NCBI GenBank assembly: GCA_000720375.1
Contig: JOAA01000024.1
Span: forward strand, 87,384-151,383
DNA length: 64,000 nucleotides
Source of the DNA: Rhodococcus rhodnii
GTDB taxonomy: Bacteria > Actinomycetota > Actinomycetes > Mycobacteriales > Pseudonocardiaceae
Direction: 5' to 3'
The notes beneath the pieces were generated by a model. It was not told the DNA's origin. It did not search any database and saw only the letters and a program-made list of their open reading frames with translations. Below are positions 42,794 to 52,847 of the stretch, one piece after another; positions within the stretch are counted from its first letter, which is position 1, and the number at the start of each line of letters is the position of its first letter. The translations under genes and the position numbers were made by a program.

Positions 42794-43789
42794 ATGAAGC
42801 GCGCTCTCATGCTCGTCTTCGCCACGCTGATGCTGGCTGCATGCGGCACTGGCGGGACGGGCGGCGGGGAGACGATGTCCCTTGTCGGTTTCGCGGTGCC
42901 CAAGGCGGCCAACAACGCCATTCAGAAGGCATGGGCCAAGACCGCGCATGGCAAAGGCGTGCGGTGGAAGGAATCGTACGGCGCCTCCGGTGACCAGAGC
43001 CGTGCCGTGGTGAGTGGCCTGAAGGCCGACTACGTGCACTTCTCGCTGGAGACCGACGTGACCCGCCTTGTCGACGCCGGCCTGGTCGCCGCGGACTGGA
43101 ACACCGGCCCCACCAAGGGGATCGTGTCCCAGTCCGTGGTGGTTCTGGCCGTCCGCAAGGGAAATCCGAAGAACATCCGGGGCTGGGACGACATGGTCAG
43201 ACCCGGCATCGGCATCGTCACCCCCAACCCCGGCTCGTCCGGGGCCGCACGGTGGAACATCCTTGCCGCGTACGGTCAAGTGCTGGCCAAGGGCGGCACG
43301 CGACAGCAGGCCGAGGAGTACCTGACCGCGTTCTTCCGCAACGTCGATGCGTTGCCGGGCAGCGGTCGTGACGCCACCACGGCGTTCACCGGCGGCACCG
43401 GCGATGTGTTCGTCACATACGAGAACGAGGCGATCCTGGCTCGCCAGAGTGGCGAGGACTTCGACTACATCGTGCCGGACACGACGTTGCTCATCGAGAA
43501 TCCCGGCGCGGTGCTGAAGGCCGCTGGGCCGAAAGCCGGGAAATGGCTGGAGTTCGTGCTGGGCGAGACCGGCCAGACCGAGTTCGCCAAGAAGGGTTTC
43601 CGCCCGCTCACCCGGATCGTCGCCGTCGAGGTGCCCGGGGCGAACGACCCGGCCAACCCGTATCCCACCCCGAAGACGTTGCTCACCATCACCCAGGACT
43701 TCGGCGGCTGGGGCCAGGCCGCCAAGGAGTTCTTCGACGAGACCAACGGCGTGATCACCCGGATCCAAAAGCAGGCGGGCAAGTCGTGA
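42794..43789 (+). CDS. sbp: Sulfate/thiosulfate ABC transporter substrate-binding lipoprotein
   Basis: A 331-residue lipoprotein: signal peptide with lipobox LAAC (C17), then the sulfate-binding fold with TPNPGSSGAARW and GDVFVTYENEA. It captures sulfate or thiosulfate outside the membrane. ATG 42794 gives the lipoprotein signal. Its stop overlaps the permease start. It heads a complete importer lying inside the cluster. Confidence 0.9.
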   Translation: MKRALMLVFATLMLAACGTGGTGGGETMSLVGFAVPKAANNAIQKAWAKTAHGKGVRWKESYGASGDQSRAVVSGLKADYVHFSLETDVTRLVDAGLVAADWNTGPTKGIVSQSVVVLAVRKGNPKNIRGWDDMVRPGIGIVTPNPGSSGAARWNILAAYGQVLAKGGTRQQAEEYLTAFFRNVDALPGSGRDATTAFTGGTGDVFVTYENEAILARQSGEDFDYIVPDTTLLIENPGAVLKAAGPKAGKWLEFVLGETGQTEFAKKGFRPLTRIVAVEVPGANDPANPYPTPKTLLTITQDFGGWGQAAKEFFDETNGVITRIQKQAGKS

Positions 43790-44592
43790 CCACGGCCATC
43801 TCCCGTTCCCGGCTGACTCGTGCCTCCGGTATCGGCCTGGGGCTGGCCACGCTGTGGTTCAGCCTGCTGGTGCTGATTCCGCTGACCGCCGTGCTCGTGG
43901 AGACCTCCCGTGGCGGGTGGTCGGCGTTCTGGCGGACGGTCACCGACGGCCAGACGCTTGCGGCGATCGAAATGACTGTGCTGCAAGCGCTTGCGGTCAC
44001 TGGAGTGAACGTGGTCCTCGGCACGCTGATCGCGTGGATATTAGTGCGTGACAATTTCCCTGGCAAGCGTGCGCTTGAGGTTGTCATCGACATCCCGTTC
44101 GCGTTGCCGACCATTGTGGCCGGGCTCGTGTTGTTGTCCTTGTACGGCCCGCGAAGCCCGATCGGCGTGGACGTGGCGAACACCCGGGCCGCGGTGTTCC
44201 TGGCGTTCCTGTTCGTCACTTTGCCTTTCGTGGTGCGCACTGTGCAGCCGGTGCTGTCCGAATTGGACCTCGAAGCGGAGGAGGCCGCGGCGTCACTGGG
44301 CGCCTCGCCGTTGGTGGTGTTCCGCCGGATCATCCTGCCCGCGCTGTTGCCGGCCATCTCGGCAGGCGCAGCCATGTCCTTCGCCCGCGCGATCAGCGAG
44401 TACGGATCGCTGGTGCTCATCTCCGGAAACCTGCCGATGCGTACCGAAGCCGCGTCGGTCCGCATTCTCACTTTCGTCGAGAACGGCAATATGGCCTCCG
44501 CGTCCGCCGTCGCCGCCGTCCTGCTGGTCATCGCGCTCACGGTCATCGTGATTCTCGATGTACTGCAACGGAAGCTGGCCCGCCGTGGGTAG
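43786..44592 (+). CDS. cysT: Sulfate ABC transporter permease CysT
   Basis: A 268-residue membrane protein with about six segments and the cytoplasmic EEAAASLGASPLVVFRRIILPAL loop that contacts the ATPase. GTG 43786 overlaps the upstream stop by four bases. It pairs with CysW. Confidence 0.9.
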   Translation: MTTAISRSRLTRASGIGLGLATLWFSLLVLIPLTAVLVETSRGGWSAFWRTVTDGQTLAAIEMTVLQALAVTGVNVVLGTLIAWILVRDNFPGKRALEVVIDIPFALPTIVAGLVLLSLYGPRSPIGVDVANTRAAVFLAFLFVTLPFVVRTVQPVLSELDLEAEEAAASLGASPLVVFRRIILPALLPAISAGAAMSFARAISEYGSLVLISGNLPMRTEAASVRILTFVENGNMASASAVAAVLLVIALTVIVILDVLQRKLARRG

Positions 44593-45388
44593 CCGGGTGC
44601 GTTGGGTGCTGCGTGCCGTGGTGATCGGCTACCTCGGCATGCTGGTCGTCTGGCCGTTGGTCCTGGTCGTGCAGAACACTTTCGCGGACGGGCTGGACTC
44701 GGTGTGGCACGCACTGTCCGACCCGGACGTGACGTTCGCACTGTGGTTGACCGTGCAGGCGACGTTCTGGTCCGTGCTGATCAACACGGTGTTCGGCGTC
44801 AGTATCTCGCTGTTGCTTGTGCGCTACCGGTTTCCCGGGCGGCGTTTGCTGTCCACATTGATCGATCTGCCACTGTCGGTGTCGCCGGTGGTCGTCGGCC
44901 TCGCGTTGGTGCTGGTCTACGGCGGAGTCGACGGCTGGTTCGGCCCGACGCTGGAGTCCGCGGGCATCGAGGTCATCTTCGCGATGCCGGGCATTGTGCT
45001 GGCGACCGCGTTCGTGGCGCTGCCGTTGGTGATCCGTGAAGTAGTGCCTGTGCTGCAAGAGATCGGCGACGAACAGGAGCAGGCCGCACGCAGCCTTGGC
45101 GCGACCGCACCACAGGTGTTCCTGCGGATCACGCTGCCCGCGATCCGATGGGCCGTGGTGTACGGCGTGGTGCTCGGCCTGGCCCGGTCGCTCGGCGAGT
45201 TCGGCGCGGTGAAGATCGTCTCCGGCAACCTGGTGGGCACCACGCAGACCGCGACCCTCGTGGTCGAGCAGAAATACCAGGACTTCGAGCAGTCCACCGC
45301 GTACGCCACGTCGTTCCTGCTGGCCTTTGCCGCCGTGCTGTGCCTGATCGTGGTGTCGATCATCCGCCCCAAGGAGTCCGCGTCATGA
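44585..45388 (+). CDS. cysW: Sulfate ABC transporter permease CysW
   Basis: A 267-residue membrane protein with the loop [23 protein letters not shown] and the [14 protein letters not shown] segment typical of CysW. GTG 44585 lies eight bases inside cysT and its end overlaps cysA by four bases, so all four transporter genes are coupled. Confidence 0.9.
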   Translation: MGSRVRWVLRAVVIGYLGMLVVWPLVLVVQNTFADGLDSVWHALSDPDVTFALWLTVQATFWSVLINTVFGVSISLLLVRYRFPGRRLLSTLIDLPLSVSPVVVGLALVLVYGGVDGWFGPTLESAGIEVIFAMPGIVLATAFVALPLVIREVVPVLQEIGDEQEQAARSLGATAPQVFLRITLPAIRWAVVYGVVLGLARSLGEFGAVKIVSGNLVGTTQTATLVVEQKYQDFEQSTAYATSFLLAFAAVLCLIVVSIIRPKESAS

Positions 45389-46377
45389 GTATCGACGTCC
45401 GTGGTGTGCACAAGAAGTTCGGTGACTTCGTCGCGCTGGACAACGTCTCGGTGACCATCCCGGCGGGTGGGCTGACCGCGTTGCTCGGGCCGAGCGGCGG
45501 CGGCAAGTCGACGTTGCTGCGGATCATCGCCGGGCTGGAGGAGGCCGACGCGGGCCAGGTGCTGATCGAAGGCGTCGATGCCACGCATCTGCCGCCGCGT
45601 AAACGCAATGTGGGCTTTGTCTTCCAGCACTACGCGGCGTTCAAACACCTGTCGGTGTACCGGAACGTGGCTTTCGGGCTGGAGATTCGCAAGCGGCCGG
45701 CCCAGGAAGTGCGGGCACGGGTGCACGAACTGCTGGAGCTGGTGCACCTGGAACAGTTCGCTGATCGGCTGCCCGCGCAGCTTTCCGGCGGGCAGCGGCA
45801 GCGCATGGCATTGGCTCGGGCACTGGCTGTGGAGCCGACCGTGTTGTTGCTGGACGAGCCTTTTGGCGCGCTGGATGCCAACGTACGCAAGGAATTGCGG
45901 GATTGGCTGCGGCGACTGCACGACGAGGTCTCGGTCACGACGATCTTCGTCACCCACGATCAGGAGGAAGCGATGGAAGTGGCCGATCAGATCGTGGTGG
46001 TCAACGAGGGCCAAGTGGAGCAGGTCGGTACACCGGACGAACTGTACGACGCGCCGGCGAACGACTTCGTGATGCGGTTCGTCGGTCCGGTGACCGAATT
46101 GGACGGAGACCTGGTACGTCCGCACGACCTCGAGCTGTACCACGAGAACCCTGGCCGTGGCGCGGTATGCGGCACGGTCGACCGGGTCGTTCGCGTCGGG
46201 TTTGAGGTCCGGGTGCGGCTGGCCGTCCGGGAGGATCCGCCGGTGTTGGTGACACTCACCCGTACTCAGGCCAAGGCACTCGGAATCAGCCCGGGCGCGG
46301 AGCTCTGGGTACGGCCGGTGCCTGGCGCACCCACCGTCTCCACACGCTCCCGGTCGCTGGACAAGGTCGGGGTCTGA
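45385..46377 (+). CDS. cysA: Sulfate ABC transporter ATPase
   Basis: A 330-residue ATPase with Walker [11 protein letters not shown], signature [12 protein letters not shown], Walker [16 protein letters not shown] and a C-terminal regulatory domain. ATG 45385 follows AAGGAG. It powers CysT/CysW. Confidence 0.92.
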   Translation: MSIDVRGVHKKFGDFVALDNVSVTIPAGGLTALLGPSGGGKSTLLRIIAGLEEADAGQVLIEGVDATHLPPRKRNVGFVFQHYAAFKHLSVYRNVAFGLEIRKRPAQEVRARVHELLELVHLEQFADRLPAQLSGGQRQRMALARALAVEPTVLLLDEPFGALDANVRKELRDWLRRLHDEVSVTTIFVTHDQEEAMEVADQIVVVNEGQVEQVGTPDELYDAPANDFVMRFVGPVTELDGDLVRPHDLELYHENPGRGAVCGTVDRVVRVGFEVRVRLAVREDPPVLVTLTRTQAKALGISPGAELWVRPVPGAPTVSTRSRSLDKVGV

Positions 46378-46504
46378 TCCACGTGATGTCTCGCAGAAGG
46401 TGCGTGTTCAACGGGTCCGCACTCGAACAAGCGGCAGGCTCGAGCGATTTTGCTGTATTCATCGTAGTGATGCCGATTCAACAGCGACAGCACTGGGGCC
46501 GGAA

Positions 46505-47944
46505 ATGAGAACTGGCGTAATAGTTGTCGGTGCGGGCCCGGTCGGCCTGCTGCTCGCCGGCGAGCTGCACCTGGGTGGTGTGCGGGTCACCGTCTACGAC
46601 AAGCTGACCGCGCCGTCCGGGGAGTCCCGCGCGCTCGGCTTCAACCGGCGTGCGGCGGAAACCCTGGACCAGCGCGGGTTGCTGCCGCGGTTGGGCGAGT
46701 TCCGGTGGGGCCCGATGGGGCACTTCGGTGGTGTCCGCTTCGACCTCGGCATGCTGGACGAAGATCAGAGCGGCGTGCTTGGCCTGTCCCAGGCCAGAAC
46801 CGAGGCCGCGCTGGCGGGCTGGCTGGCCGACCTCGGCGTGCCGGTGCGGCGCGGTTACGAGGTGACTGGCCTGCGCGAGACTTCTTCCGGTGTCGTGGTG
46901 GCTCTCGATGGACCGCAGGGCGTTACCGAGGACACCGCCGACTATGTCGTCGGATGTGACGGTCCACAAAGCACAATCCGGCGGCTGGCCGGCATCGACG
47001 CTGCCAGCTGGGAACCCACGCGCGGCATGTACACCGCGGAGATCACCGGGGTGAAGTTGCGGCCACGTCCGATCGGCGAACGCCTTCCCGGCGGCAACAT
47101 GGTCGTGTGCACTCCCCTAGGCGGCGAGGGCCGTTACCGCGTTGTCGTCCACGACACGAGCCTCCCTCCACGCCCCGACCCCAACGCGCTGACGTTCACT
47201 GAGGTCGCCGACGCATGGCAGCGGCTCACCGGTGAGTCCATCCATTCCGCGCAGCCACAGTGGTTGTGGGCGAGCGGCAACTCGGCCGCGTTGGCTTCGT
47301 CGTATCGGCGTGGCCGGGTGCTCCTGGCTGGCGACGCCGCGCACGAAATCCCGCCGCTGGCGGCCTGGGGCCTGAGCGCAGGCTTGCAGGACGCGGCCAA
47401 CCTCGGCTGGAAGCTCGCGGCGACGCTCAAGGGCTGGGCCCCTTCTGGTTTGCTTGATACGTATCACGCCGAACGCCACCCCATCGGCGAGCAACTGATC
47501 CGCAACGCCCAAGCGGCGGCGAAGATCTACCTCGGCGACGCGGACATGGACCCGATCCGCAGCGTGCTCGCCGAACTGTTGGAACACAAGGACTCCGCCG
47601 AGCACGTCGCCGGAATCGTCAGCGGACTGGGAATCCGTTACGACATGGGCCCAGGCGACCATCCGTTGCTGGGCAAGCGAATGCCGCCAGACCACCGACT
47701 CCCTGACGGCACCCGAATCGCGTCACTGCTGCACAGTGGGCGCGGCGTGCTGATCAACGACTCCGCCGACGGCTGGTCCTCTCGAATCGACGTTGTCACC
47801 GCCAACCCAGGCCTCGGCCTCGACGCGGTGCTGATCCGTCCGGACGGCTATATCGCGTGGACCTCCCCTGGCAGCTCCACCAGCCTTTCCGACGCGCTGG
47901 GCCGGTGGTTCGGTGCCCGTGACCGCGTGGGAGCGTTGCGATGA
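46505..47944 (+). CDS. FAD-dependent aromatic hydroxylase D (tandem pair, first)
   Basis: A 479-residue class A flavin monooxygenase: VIVVGAGPVGLLLAGEL, GCDGPQSTIRRLAG, RVLLAGDAAHEIPPLAAWGL and the C-terminal VLIRPDGYIAWTS. In the GDAAH motif the usual H-x-P after AH is EIPP. ATG 46505 follows GGGGCCGG weakly. It is coupled by ATGA to a close paralogue. The pair extends the cluster beyond the sulfate transporter. Confidence 0.86.
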   Translation: MRTGVIVVGAGPVGLLLAGELHLGGVRVTVYDKLTAPSGESRALGFNRRAAETLDQRGLLPRLGEFRWGPMGHFGGVRFDLGMLDEDQSGVLGLSQARTEAALAGWLADLGVPVRRGYEVTGLRETSSGVVVALDGPQGVTEDTADYVVGCDGPQSTIRRLAGIDAASWEPTRGMYTAEITGVKLRPRPIGERLPGGNMVVCTPLGGEGRYRVVVHDTSLPPRPDPNALTFTEVADAWQRLTGESIHSAQPQWLWASGNSAALASSYRRGRVLLAGDAAHEIPPLAAWGLSAGLQDAANLGWKLAATLKGWAPSGLLDTYHAERHPIGEQLIRNAQAAAKIYLGDADMDPIRSVLAELLEHKDSAEHVAGIVSGLGIRYDMGPGDHPLLGKRMPPDHRLPDGTRIASLLHSGRGVLINDSADGWSSRIDVVTANPGLGLDAVLIRPDGYIAWTSPGSSTSLSDALGRWFGARDRVGALR

Positions 47945-49404
47945 GCCGGGGCGTGATCGTCGTCGGCGCGGGGCCGGTCGGCCTGATGCTGGCAGGCGAA
48001 CTCCGCCTCGGCGGCGTGGATGTGGTCGTCTACGAGAAACTGCCCACGCCGCCGCGTGAGTCGCGCGGCGCAAGCTTCACCCGGCGCACAGCCGAGTGCT
48101 TCGATCAACGGGGCCTGCTCACCAGACTGCCCGCGACCGAGCCCGCCGACGGCCATTTCGGCGGCATACCACTGGATCTGAGCATCTTCTCGGAGGATCA
48201 CGCGGGTGCTCGTGGCATCCCGCAGTTCCGCACCGAACGGATGCTGGAGGGGTGGGCTGTTGAGCTCGGTGTGCAGCTGCGTCGCGGCTGCGAGGTGACC
48301 GGGTTCCGTGAGACTTCTTCCGGTGTCGTGGTGACTCTCGACGGGCCGCAGGGTCCGTTCGAGGACACCGCAGCGTTTGTGGTCGGCTGTGACGGCGGAC
48401 GAAGCACGATCCGGAAGCTGGCGGGTATCGACTTCCCCGGCCCAGAGCCCACACGCGGGTTCTACACGGCGGACGTCACCGGGATTTCCACGCGCCGCAG
48501 ACGCACCGGCGAGGATTTGCCCGGCGGCAGCATGGTGATGGCCATGGACCTGGAGGGCGGCGTCACCCGGGTTGTCGTGCATGAGCGGGGCATGCCGCCG
48601 CGTGATCGGGAAACGTTGCGCTTCAACCATCTCGCGGATGCGTGGGAGCGGTTGACTGGTGAGTCCATCCACCACGCGGAGGTCCGCTGGCTGAATTGCT
48701 TCACTGACGCTTCGAGGGTGGCTTCGTCGTATCGGCGTGGGCGGGTGTTCCTGGCTGGCGACGCCACTCACGTACAACCTCCGGCGATGGCGCAGGGGTT
48801 GAGCGTGGGCGTGCAGGACGCCGTGAACCTTGGCTGGAAACTGGCGGCGACGCTTAAGGGCCGGGCTCCGTCTGGTTTGCTTGATACGTACCAGTCTGAG
48901 CGTCATCCCATCGGGGAGCAGTTGGCCCGGAATGCCCGGGCGGCCATCGAACTTCGGCTCAGTGGTGCGGACATGGACCCGGTTCGGGGTGTGATGGCCG
49001 AGCTGATGTCTCATAAGGGGTCGGCCGAGCATGTCGCGGGGATGTTGAGCGGGCTTGGGATTCGCTATGACATGGGCCCGTGTGACCATCCTCTGCTCGG
49101 CAAGCGCATGCCACCCGACCACAAACTGACGCTCGCCGACGGCACTCGCACTCGAATCGCAGACCTCCTGCACACAGCGCAGGGGTTGCTGATAACCGCG
49201 GCAGATGAACACCGGCGGACCGCCGAAGGCTGGACGGACCGCATCAAGGTCATCACGAGCACAACGGCGGTTGCCCCAGACCCCGCCCTGGAAGCAGTGT
49301 TGATCCGGCCCGACGGCTACATCGCTTGGACGTCGGCCGCCGGACCAGCCAACAACCTCACCACGGTGCTGCACCGCTGGTTCGGTACGCCGTGTGCGAG
49401 ATAG
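47941..49404 (+). CDS. FAD-dependent aromatic hydroxylase E (tandem pair, second)
   Basis: A 487-residue paralogue of hydroxylase D, with VIVVGAGPVGLMLAGEL, GCDGGRSTIRKLAG and RVFLAGDATHVQPPAMAQGL (GDATH for GDAAH). Several stretches of DNA are nearly identical to the preceding gene, for example around 46880/48305 and 47295/48725, pointing to recent tandem duplication or gene conversion. It is the last recognisable cluster gene on the right. Confidence 0.86.
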   Translation: MSRGVIVVGAGPVGLMLAGELRLGGVDVVVYEKLPTPPRESRGASFTRRTAECFDQRGLLTRLPATEPADGHFGGIPLDLSIFSEDHAGARGIPQFRTERMLEGWAVELGVQLRRGCEVTGFRETSSGVVVTLDGPQGPFEDTAAFVVGCDGGRSTIRKLAGIDFPGPEPTRGFYTADVTGISTRRRRTGEDLPGGSMVMAMDLEGGVTRVVVHERGMPPRDRETLRFNHLADAWERLTGESIHHAEVRWLNCFTDASRVASSYRRGRVFLAGDATHVQPPAMAQGLSVGVQDAVNLGWKLAATLKGRAPSGLLDTYQSERHPIGEQLARNARAAIELRLSGADMDPVRGVMAELMSHKGSAEHVAGMLSGLGIRYDMGPCDHPLLGKRMPPDHKLTLADGTRTRIADLLHTAQGLLITAADEHRRTAEGWTDRIKVITSTTAVAPDPALEAVLIRPDGYIAWTSAAGPANNLTTVLHRWFGTPCAR

Positions 49405-49409
49405 AAGGT

Positions 49410-49438
49410 GCCTGTGGGACTTCCGAGCCCCCACAGGC
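49410..49438 (+). terminator. Terminator after the hydroxylase pair
   Basis: Arms GCCTGTGGG / CCCACAGGC just after the stop of hydroxylase E. Confidence 0.7.
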
Positions 49439-49469
49439 CAGCCTTCACCGCAACAGCAATTCCCAGGGG

Positions 49470-49502
49470 GACCCCCTGATTTCACACTAGCAAGGGGGTC
49501 CG
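49470..49502 (-). terminator. Terminator of the large secreted protein gene
   Basis: Arms GGACCCCCT / AGGGGGTCC around a 15-base loop, 28 bases beyond the end of the minus-strand gene. Confidence 0.6.
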
Positions 49503-49530
49503 ACAAAACCGGCCGATGTCGCCCTGGGCC

Positions 49531-52515
49531 TCAGTTGATCGGCTCTATCCAGATGTTGCGGAACCTCGGGTTCTCGCCGGCGTCCCCGTGATCCTGCAGC
49601 CTGATCGCGCCAAAACCGGCATTCTCCGGATCACCTCCACCCGTCGAACCGTTGATCTCCACGTTGTTGTGGACGGTCACGCCGTTCCACACCACCGTCA
49701 CCCGAGCGTTGTCGGTCTTGTTGCCCGCGCTGTCAAACCGTGCTGCCCGGAACGTGATGTCGTACGTCTGCCACGTCAGTGGAGCCCTCGCGGCGTTGAC
49801 GTCCGGCGCCTTCTTCAAGTAGATCGCGCCCGCCTCGTCGTTGGCGAGGCTGGTGTCACCGTAGGAATCCAGCACCTGGATCTCATAGCGTTCCTGCAGG
49901 TACACGCCGCTGTTGCCGCGAGCCTGACCGGTCACGTTCGGCGGGTAGTTCGGCTCGTACCACTCGACGTGCAGCTTGAAATCACCGAACTTCTGCTTGG
50001 TACGGATGTCGCCGCCGAGTGTTTCCGTTGAACCACCGGCGATCGGCCACGGTGCCGCGCCACCGGACCGCAACTCCCACGCGTTCAGGTTGTTTCCGTT
50101 GAACAACTGGACGCGTGTGCCCGCGGTGACGGTGATGTTGTCGAGGTTGACGTTGCCCGCGTCGCCCGCGTCGAACCGATACGAGATCGAGTTCGTGCCC
50201 GCGGCGAGGGTCAGCTGTTCCGGTTGCGGCGCCCAGTTGTCCCACGTGACCGTACTGGACAGTCGCACCTGCCTGACCTTCGTACCGTTGACGTACACGC
50301 TCACGGACTTGGTACCAGGACTGGGATCCGGGCCATTGGAGTACCGCAGGCTGACGTTGTACGTCCCGGCGGTAGGTGCGTTCACGGCAAAGGTTGTTGC
50401 CGCCCCTTGGTTCCAGTAACCGTCGACGAAGCCGGTGCCTTCATAGCCCGCATGGTTGGTGTTGACCGCCGCGCCACCACTCAGCGTCGCCCGCTCCGCC
50501 TCGTAGGTCACGCTCGTCGCCGGGCCACCCACCATGGAGTTGAGGGTGTACCACGCTTCCGTGCTCCACAACGATGTGCCGGATTCCGAGGAGAACGGCC
50601 GCGGTGAGCGCACGTGCACGACTCGTCCGGCTTGCAGGCCTGGGATCTGCAATGTGACCTTCTTGCGGTCGGCCGAAACCGACGCACTCCCTACAGCAAG
50701 CGTTTGCTCGTCAACCTTCGGGCCGCCGTACGCGGGCGTCGGAACGTAACGCCATTGCGAGACTTGGTACTTGGCCAGCAGGTTCTGCACGGTCTCGGCC
50801 GACAGCGGCTGGGTGTACTCCAGTTCGAACCCGCCTTGGACGGCCCGCATGGCAAGGATGTCGAACGCGTTGGTACCGTTCGGCATCACCTTCTGCAGAC
50901 CGTAAGCGAGCTTCCCGGGCTGACCCCAGTTGCCACCGCCGTCGATGCCGCCGGTGTAGATCGCGCCGTCCGGGCCAAGGCTGATCCGGCTCACACCGGA
51001 CTCAAGTCCTTGCGTCATACGGAAAACAGCGCCCTGGTACTCGCCGTTGACCTTCTCGAGGTACGCACGTTGAAGGCCGCCATAGGTCACGTCACCATAG
51101 ACAAGCTGTCCAGCGAAGATTCCTTGCTGCAACATAACCAGGTTGCTAGGCGAGTTGGCGATCTCGTTGTGCGGCAGCCAGAGCACGGGCGCGGTCACCG
51201 GTTGCGCGTCGAACGGGCCTGCCGGGTTGGTGTAGTGGTTGAAGAACCGGTTTTGCTTGACCCGGACGAGTTTGTTCGCGGGCAGCCAGCCGCCTTGGTT
51301 GTCGGTGACGAAGATGTCACCTTCCGGACCCCAACCGATGCCGTGTGGCGTACGCAGCCCACCGGCGATGTAGGACACCTCGCCAGTGGCCTTGTTGATT
51401 TTGATGGTGGTGCCGCGGTTCGGCGCGGGCTGCGGGTCGGTCGTCGCGCCGCCGTAGTTGATGGACACCGAAAGGTTGGCGTAGAAGAAGCCGTCTTTGT
51501 ACAGCAGACCGAACGCGAACTCATGGAAGTTGCCACCGAACGGCCACGTGGCGACCGTGCGGTAGTTGTCCGTCACGCCGTCGCCGTTGGTGTCGTTCAG
51601 TTCGACGAGCCGGTGCTTCTCGGACACGTACAGCTTGCCGTCGACGTACTTGACGCCCATCGGCTCCTTCAAGTCGCTTGCGACGCGTTGCGCCTGCACG
51701 CGTGACGGGTCCGTCTGGCCCGTCACGTTGCTGAGCAAGTAAACCTCGCCGAGCACGTTGTTCGAGCCACCCCACGTGGCGATCGCCAGCCTGCCGTCGG
51801 GAAGCCAGTCCATCCCGGTGACTTGCGGCTGGAAACCGTTGGGGCGCAGGTTGGTCAACGTGAAGCCGGGGTGCACAGAGGTCAACGGGAGCCCGTCACC
51901 CGGAGAATCCGCTGTGCCCTCACACTCTTTGCGTCCCGGCGATGTCACGCGTACGACATCCGCATCGGTGCTCAGCACCGAGTTCGGCACGACGACGAAG
52001 CCCGACGCTCCGGGCGGCTGCCATTCCAACGTGACCTGCTGGTCGTACAGGTTGTCGAAATGGTCGATCCGCAACGCGTGATAGCCGGGGCTGAGCTGGA
52101 TCGACCCGGTCACCGGGGTCGGCCCGTGCAGGCCGTCGTTGTTGATCACCACCTGCCCGTCGATGCGGAGTCTCGAACCGTCATCGCTGGTCAGCCGGAA
52201 CTGGTACGTGCCAGCGGTGGTGATGTTGATGTTGCCGGTCACCTCGGACACGAACATGTCGTTGATCCCGAAGTCGGCCGTGCCGGTCCAGTTGATCACC
52301 GGCATCAGCTTGTCGACGTTCGGGGTCTGCCCGGGCTTGATGGCGCACAGCTTGTCCAGCCCGGTTTGGACATCGAAAACCCGAAGTGTCACCCCGGGCT
52401 GTTGCGGCGGCACGGCCGCCCGAGCGGGTGCCGTCACGAACACAGACAGGAACGTGAACAGGACTAACGCCGCAACGAGCGACTGGCGGCATCGTTCGTG
52501 GACAGCGAGAAGCAT
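49531..52515 (-). CDS. Secreted multidomain carbohydrate-active protein (PA14, sorbosone-dehydrogenase-like propeller, CBM, DUF1080)
   Basis: A 994-residue exported protein. ATG 52515 with AAGGAG upstream starts a signal peptide ending near APARA. Then follow a PA14 domain (~45-180; FRLTSDDGSRLRIDG), a glucose/sorbosone-dehydrogenase-like beta-propeller (~210-600; GIGWGPEGDIFVTDNQGG), a CBM6/35-type module (~675-810; YEAERATLSGGA) and a C-terminal DUF1080 domain (~810-994; GNSGVYLQERYEIQVLD). Likely acts on plant or fungal glycans. It marks the end of the cluster. Confidence 0.85.
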   Translation of the reverse strand: MLLAVHERCRQSLVAALVLFTFLSVFVTAPARAAVPPQQPGVTLRVFDVQTGLDKLCAIKPGQTPNVDKLMPVINWTGTADFGINDMFVSEVTGNINITTAGTYQFRLTSDDGSRLRIDGQVVINNDGLHGPTPVTGSIQLSPGYHALRIDHFDNLYDQQVTLEWQPPGASGFVVVPNSVLSTDADVVRVTSPGRKECEGTADSPGDGLPLTSVHPGFTLTNLRPNGFQPQVTGMDWLPDGRLAIATWGGSNNVLGEVYLLSNVTGQTDPSRVQAQRVASDLKEPMGVKYVDGKLYVSEKHRLVELNDTNGDGVTDNYRTVATWPFGGNFHEFAFGLLYKDGFFYANLSVSINYGGATTDPQPAPNRGTTIKINKATGEVSYIAGGLRTPHGIGWGPEGDIFVTDNQGGWLPANKLVRVKQNRFFNHYTNPAGPFDAQPVTAPVLWLPHNEIANSPSNLVMLQQGIFAGQLVYGDVTYGGLQRAYLEKVNGEYQGAVFRMTQGLESGVSRISLGPDGAIYTGGIDGGGNWGQPGKLAYGLQKVMPNGTNAFDILAMRAVQGGFELEYTQPLSAETVQNLLAKYQVSQWRYVPTPAYGGPKVDEQTLAVGSASVSADRKKVTLQIPGLQAGRVVHVRSPRPFSSESGTSLWSTEAWYTLNSMVGGPATSVTYEAERATLSGGAAVNTNHAGYEGTGFVDGYWNQGAATTFAVNAPTAGTYNVSLRYSNGPDPSPGTKSVSVYVNGTKVRQVRLSSTVTWDNWAPQPEQLTLAAGTNSISYRFDAGDAGNVNLDNITVTAGTRVQLFNGNNLNAWELRSGGAAPWPIAGGSTETLGGDIRTKQKFGDFKLHVEWYEPNYPPNVTGQARGNSGVYLQERYEIQVLDSYGDTSLANDEAGAIYLKKAPDVNAARAPLTWQTYDITFRAARFDSAGNKTDNARVTVVWNGVTVHNNVEINGSTGGGDPENAGFGAIRLQDHGDAGENPRFRNIWIEPIN

Positions 52516-52847
52516 CTTTGCTCCTTGAGGAAGAGGCAGGGTCTCCACCTGACGCCCAGCGAACGTACGAACACTTTCGTCGGAAGTCAACGAAAGTATG
52601 CCCAGATCAGGCCAAAGTTAGCCCAAACGGCCTGATCGACGAAGCGTCCTTCGCGCACGGAGGTCGCCCATGACTGCTGTCACGACACCGGCAATGACAC
52701 GAGACGACTTCACCAAGCGTTTCCCCGCGCGGGAGACCAAATACCGCGCCGGACAGTCCCGGCATCTCCGGCAAGGGCGACAAGACGCCCGGGTAGAACC
52801 CAGAACCCGGGGCGTCAGGGTGACCCCCAGCCACCCTGACGCCATCC
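52516..52847. other. Intergenic region with a terminator, no gene seen
   Basis: 332 bases between two minus-strand units. Short frames on both strands here have no recognisable content. It should hold the promoter of the secreted protein gene; a hairpin lies at 52811-52843. Confidence 0.5.
52811..52843 (-). terminator. Terminator of the DoxX-WrbA-SnoaL operon
   Basis: Perfect 12-base arms GGCGTCAGGGTG / CACCCTGACGCC with a nine-base loop, immediately after the SnoaL-like gene. Confidence 0.8.

Noticed and set aside
46406..46428. GTTCAAC...TCGAAC before hydroxylase D as another copy of the shared operator
   Set aside because: The spacer is six bases too short and the inner TGC/G positions do not match.
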